This document shows, in pieces, positions 6,938 to 7,283 of a DNA stretch of 7,283 bases. The notes under the pieces were generated by a model. The model worked only from the letters and a program-made list of their open reading frames with translations. It made no database searches and was not told where the DNA came from. Position numbers and translations under genes: made by a program. Source of the stretch: Prevotella sp. (GTDB lineage Bacteria; Bacteroidota; Bacteroidia; Bacteroidales; Bacteroidaceae); NCBI GenBank assembly GCA_021204605.1, contig JAJPZD010000092.1, positions 1-7,283 of the forward strand, given 5' to 3'. Numbering within the stretch: position 1 is the stretch's first letter; each line of letters begins with the position of its first letter.

Positions 6938-6962
6938 TCCTTTTTTATTGTCCACGAACTAC

Positions 6963-6975
6963 GGAATTTAATTCC
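6963..6975. repeat. Short perfect palindrome in the rsfS-ftsH gap
   Basis: GGAATT (6963-6968) and AATTCC (6970-6975) form a 6-bp inverted repeat around a single base, inside the spacer between rsfS and ftsH and just upstream of the possible ftsH GTG start. The near-zero loop disfavours an RNA hairpin; a dimeric regulator site is conceivable but unsupported. Confidence 0.25.
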
Positions 6976-6993
6976 ATTTTCGGAGAATACAAA

Positions 6994-7283
6994 TCAGTCT
7001 AAGTCTGGTATCCTCGTGAGTTTCGCATCTGCCCATAGATTTTCCAAGTTATAGTAACTGCGTGTCTCTGGCAGAAACACATGAACCATCACATCGATAT
7101 AGTCCATTGCCACCCACTGTGCATTGGTAAGACCTATCACGTGTACAGGTTTTTCGCCTGCTTCCTTCCTCGTCATCTCCTCGATAGAATCGGTTATTGC
7201 CTCTACCTGCTGCGGGGAATTGCCCTGACAAATCACGAAATAATGACATATTGCGCCATCAATGCCACTGAGGTCAACAACAG
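6994..7283 (-). CDS. rsfS: Ribosome silencing factor RsfS, partial at N-terminus
   Basis: RsfS (formerly YbeB, Iojap family) binds ribosomal protein uL14 on the large subunit and blocks subunit joining when nutrients are scarce. The window holds the last 95 codons plus stop, in a frame that runs off the right edge; an internal GTG at 7236 is not the true start. Diagnostic family sequence is abundant: VVDLSGIDGAICHYFVICQG at the left of the visible part, VIGLTNAQWVAMDYIDV in the middle, and HVFLPETRSYYNLENLWADA near the end. The missing N-terminus should be short, as family members are about 105-120 aa. It lies upstream of ftsH on the same strand with a gap of 38-56 nt, depending on the ftsH start, and likely heads or belongs to the same operon. 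Confidence 0.95.
   Translation of the reverse strand, partial: VVDLSGIDGAICHYFVICQGNSPQQVEAITDSIEEMTRKEAGEKPVHVIGLTNAQWVAMDYIDVMVHVFLPETRSYYNLENLWADAKLTRIPDLD

Noticed and set aside
1..7283. CRISPR array, tRNA, rRNA, insertion sequence or integrase
   Set aside because: No regularly spaced repeats, tRNA-like cloverleaf, ribosomal RNA segment or transposase/integrase motif was seen in any part of the window.

Overview
The window looks like a chromosomal segment from a Bacteroidales bacterium, most likely Prevotellaceae-like. The grounds are the FtsH, CdsA and RsfS protein sequences, the gene order rsfS-ftsH-cdsA, and an exact Bacteroidetes-type -7 promoter box (TAnnTTTG). The species cannot be named from the sequence alone.

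Layout, left to right. (1) Positions 1-712, minus strand: a partial gene for a DNA polymerase beta-superfamily nucleotidyltransferase of the RlaP/YcgL-like group, whose C-terminus lies beyond the left edge. (2) Positions 713-1104: an AT-rich intergenic region between divergent genes, with a candidate promoter for the next operon and some short repeats. (3) Positions 1105-3798, plus strand: a compact three-gene type II restriction-modification operon. It encodes a PD-(D/E)XK endonuclease, a beta-class adenine methyltransferase and an alpha-class (Dam/D12-like) adenine methyltransferase; gaps are 4 nt and a 1-nt TGATG overlap. (4) Positions 3807-3962, minus strand: the first 52 codons of a different Dam-type methyltransferase, cut off almost exactly where the restriction-modification operon ends. 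(5) Positions 4067-7283, minus strand: the housekeeping cluster rsfS (partial), ftsH, cdsA, transcribed leftward.

How it fits together. The right-hand genes are core cell biology: ribosome silencing, membrane protein quality control and phospholipid precursor synthesis. The middle is accessory DNA. Sampled blocks in the restriction-modification operon are about 30-33% G+C (18/60 and 20/60), against 55-60% in sampled ftsH blocks and about 42% in a cdsA block. The simplest history is that an older methyltransferase locus downstream of cdsA was replaced, by recombination inside its coding sequence, with the present three-gene system. The endonuclease would cut unmodified DNA at an unknown site and the two methyltransferases would protect the host site. 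I saw no controller (C) protein gene, CRISPR array, tRNA, rRNA or insertion sequence.
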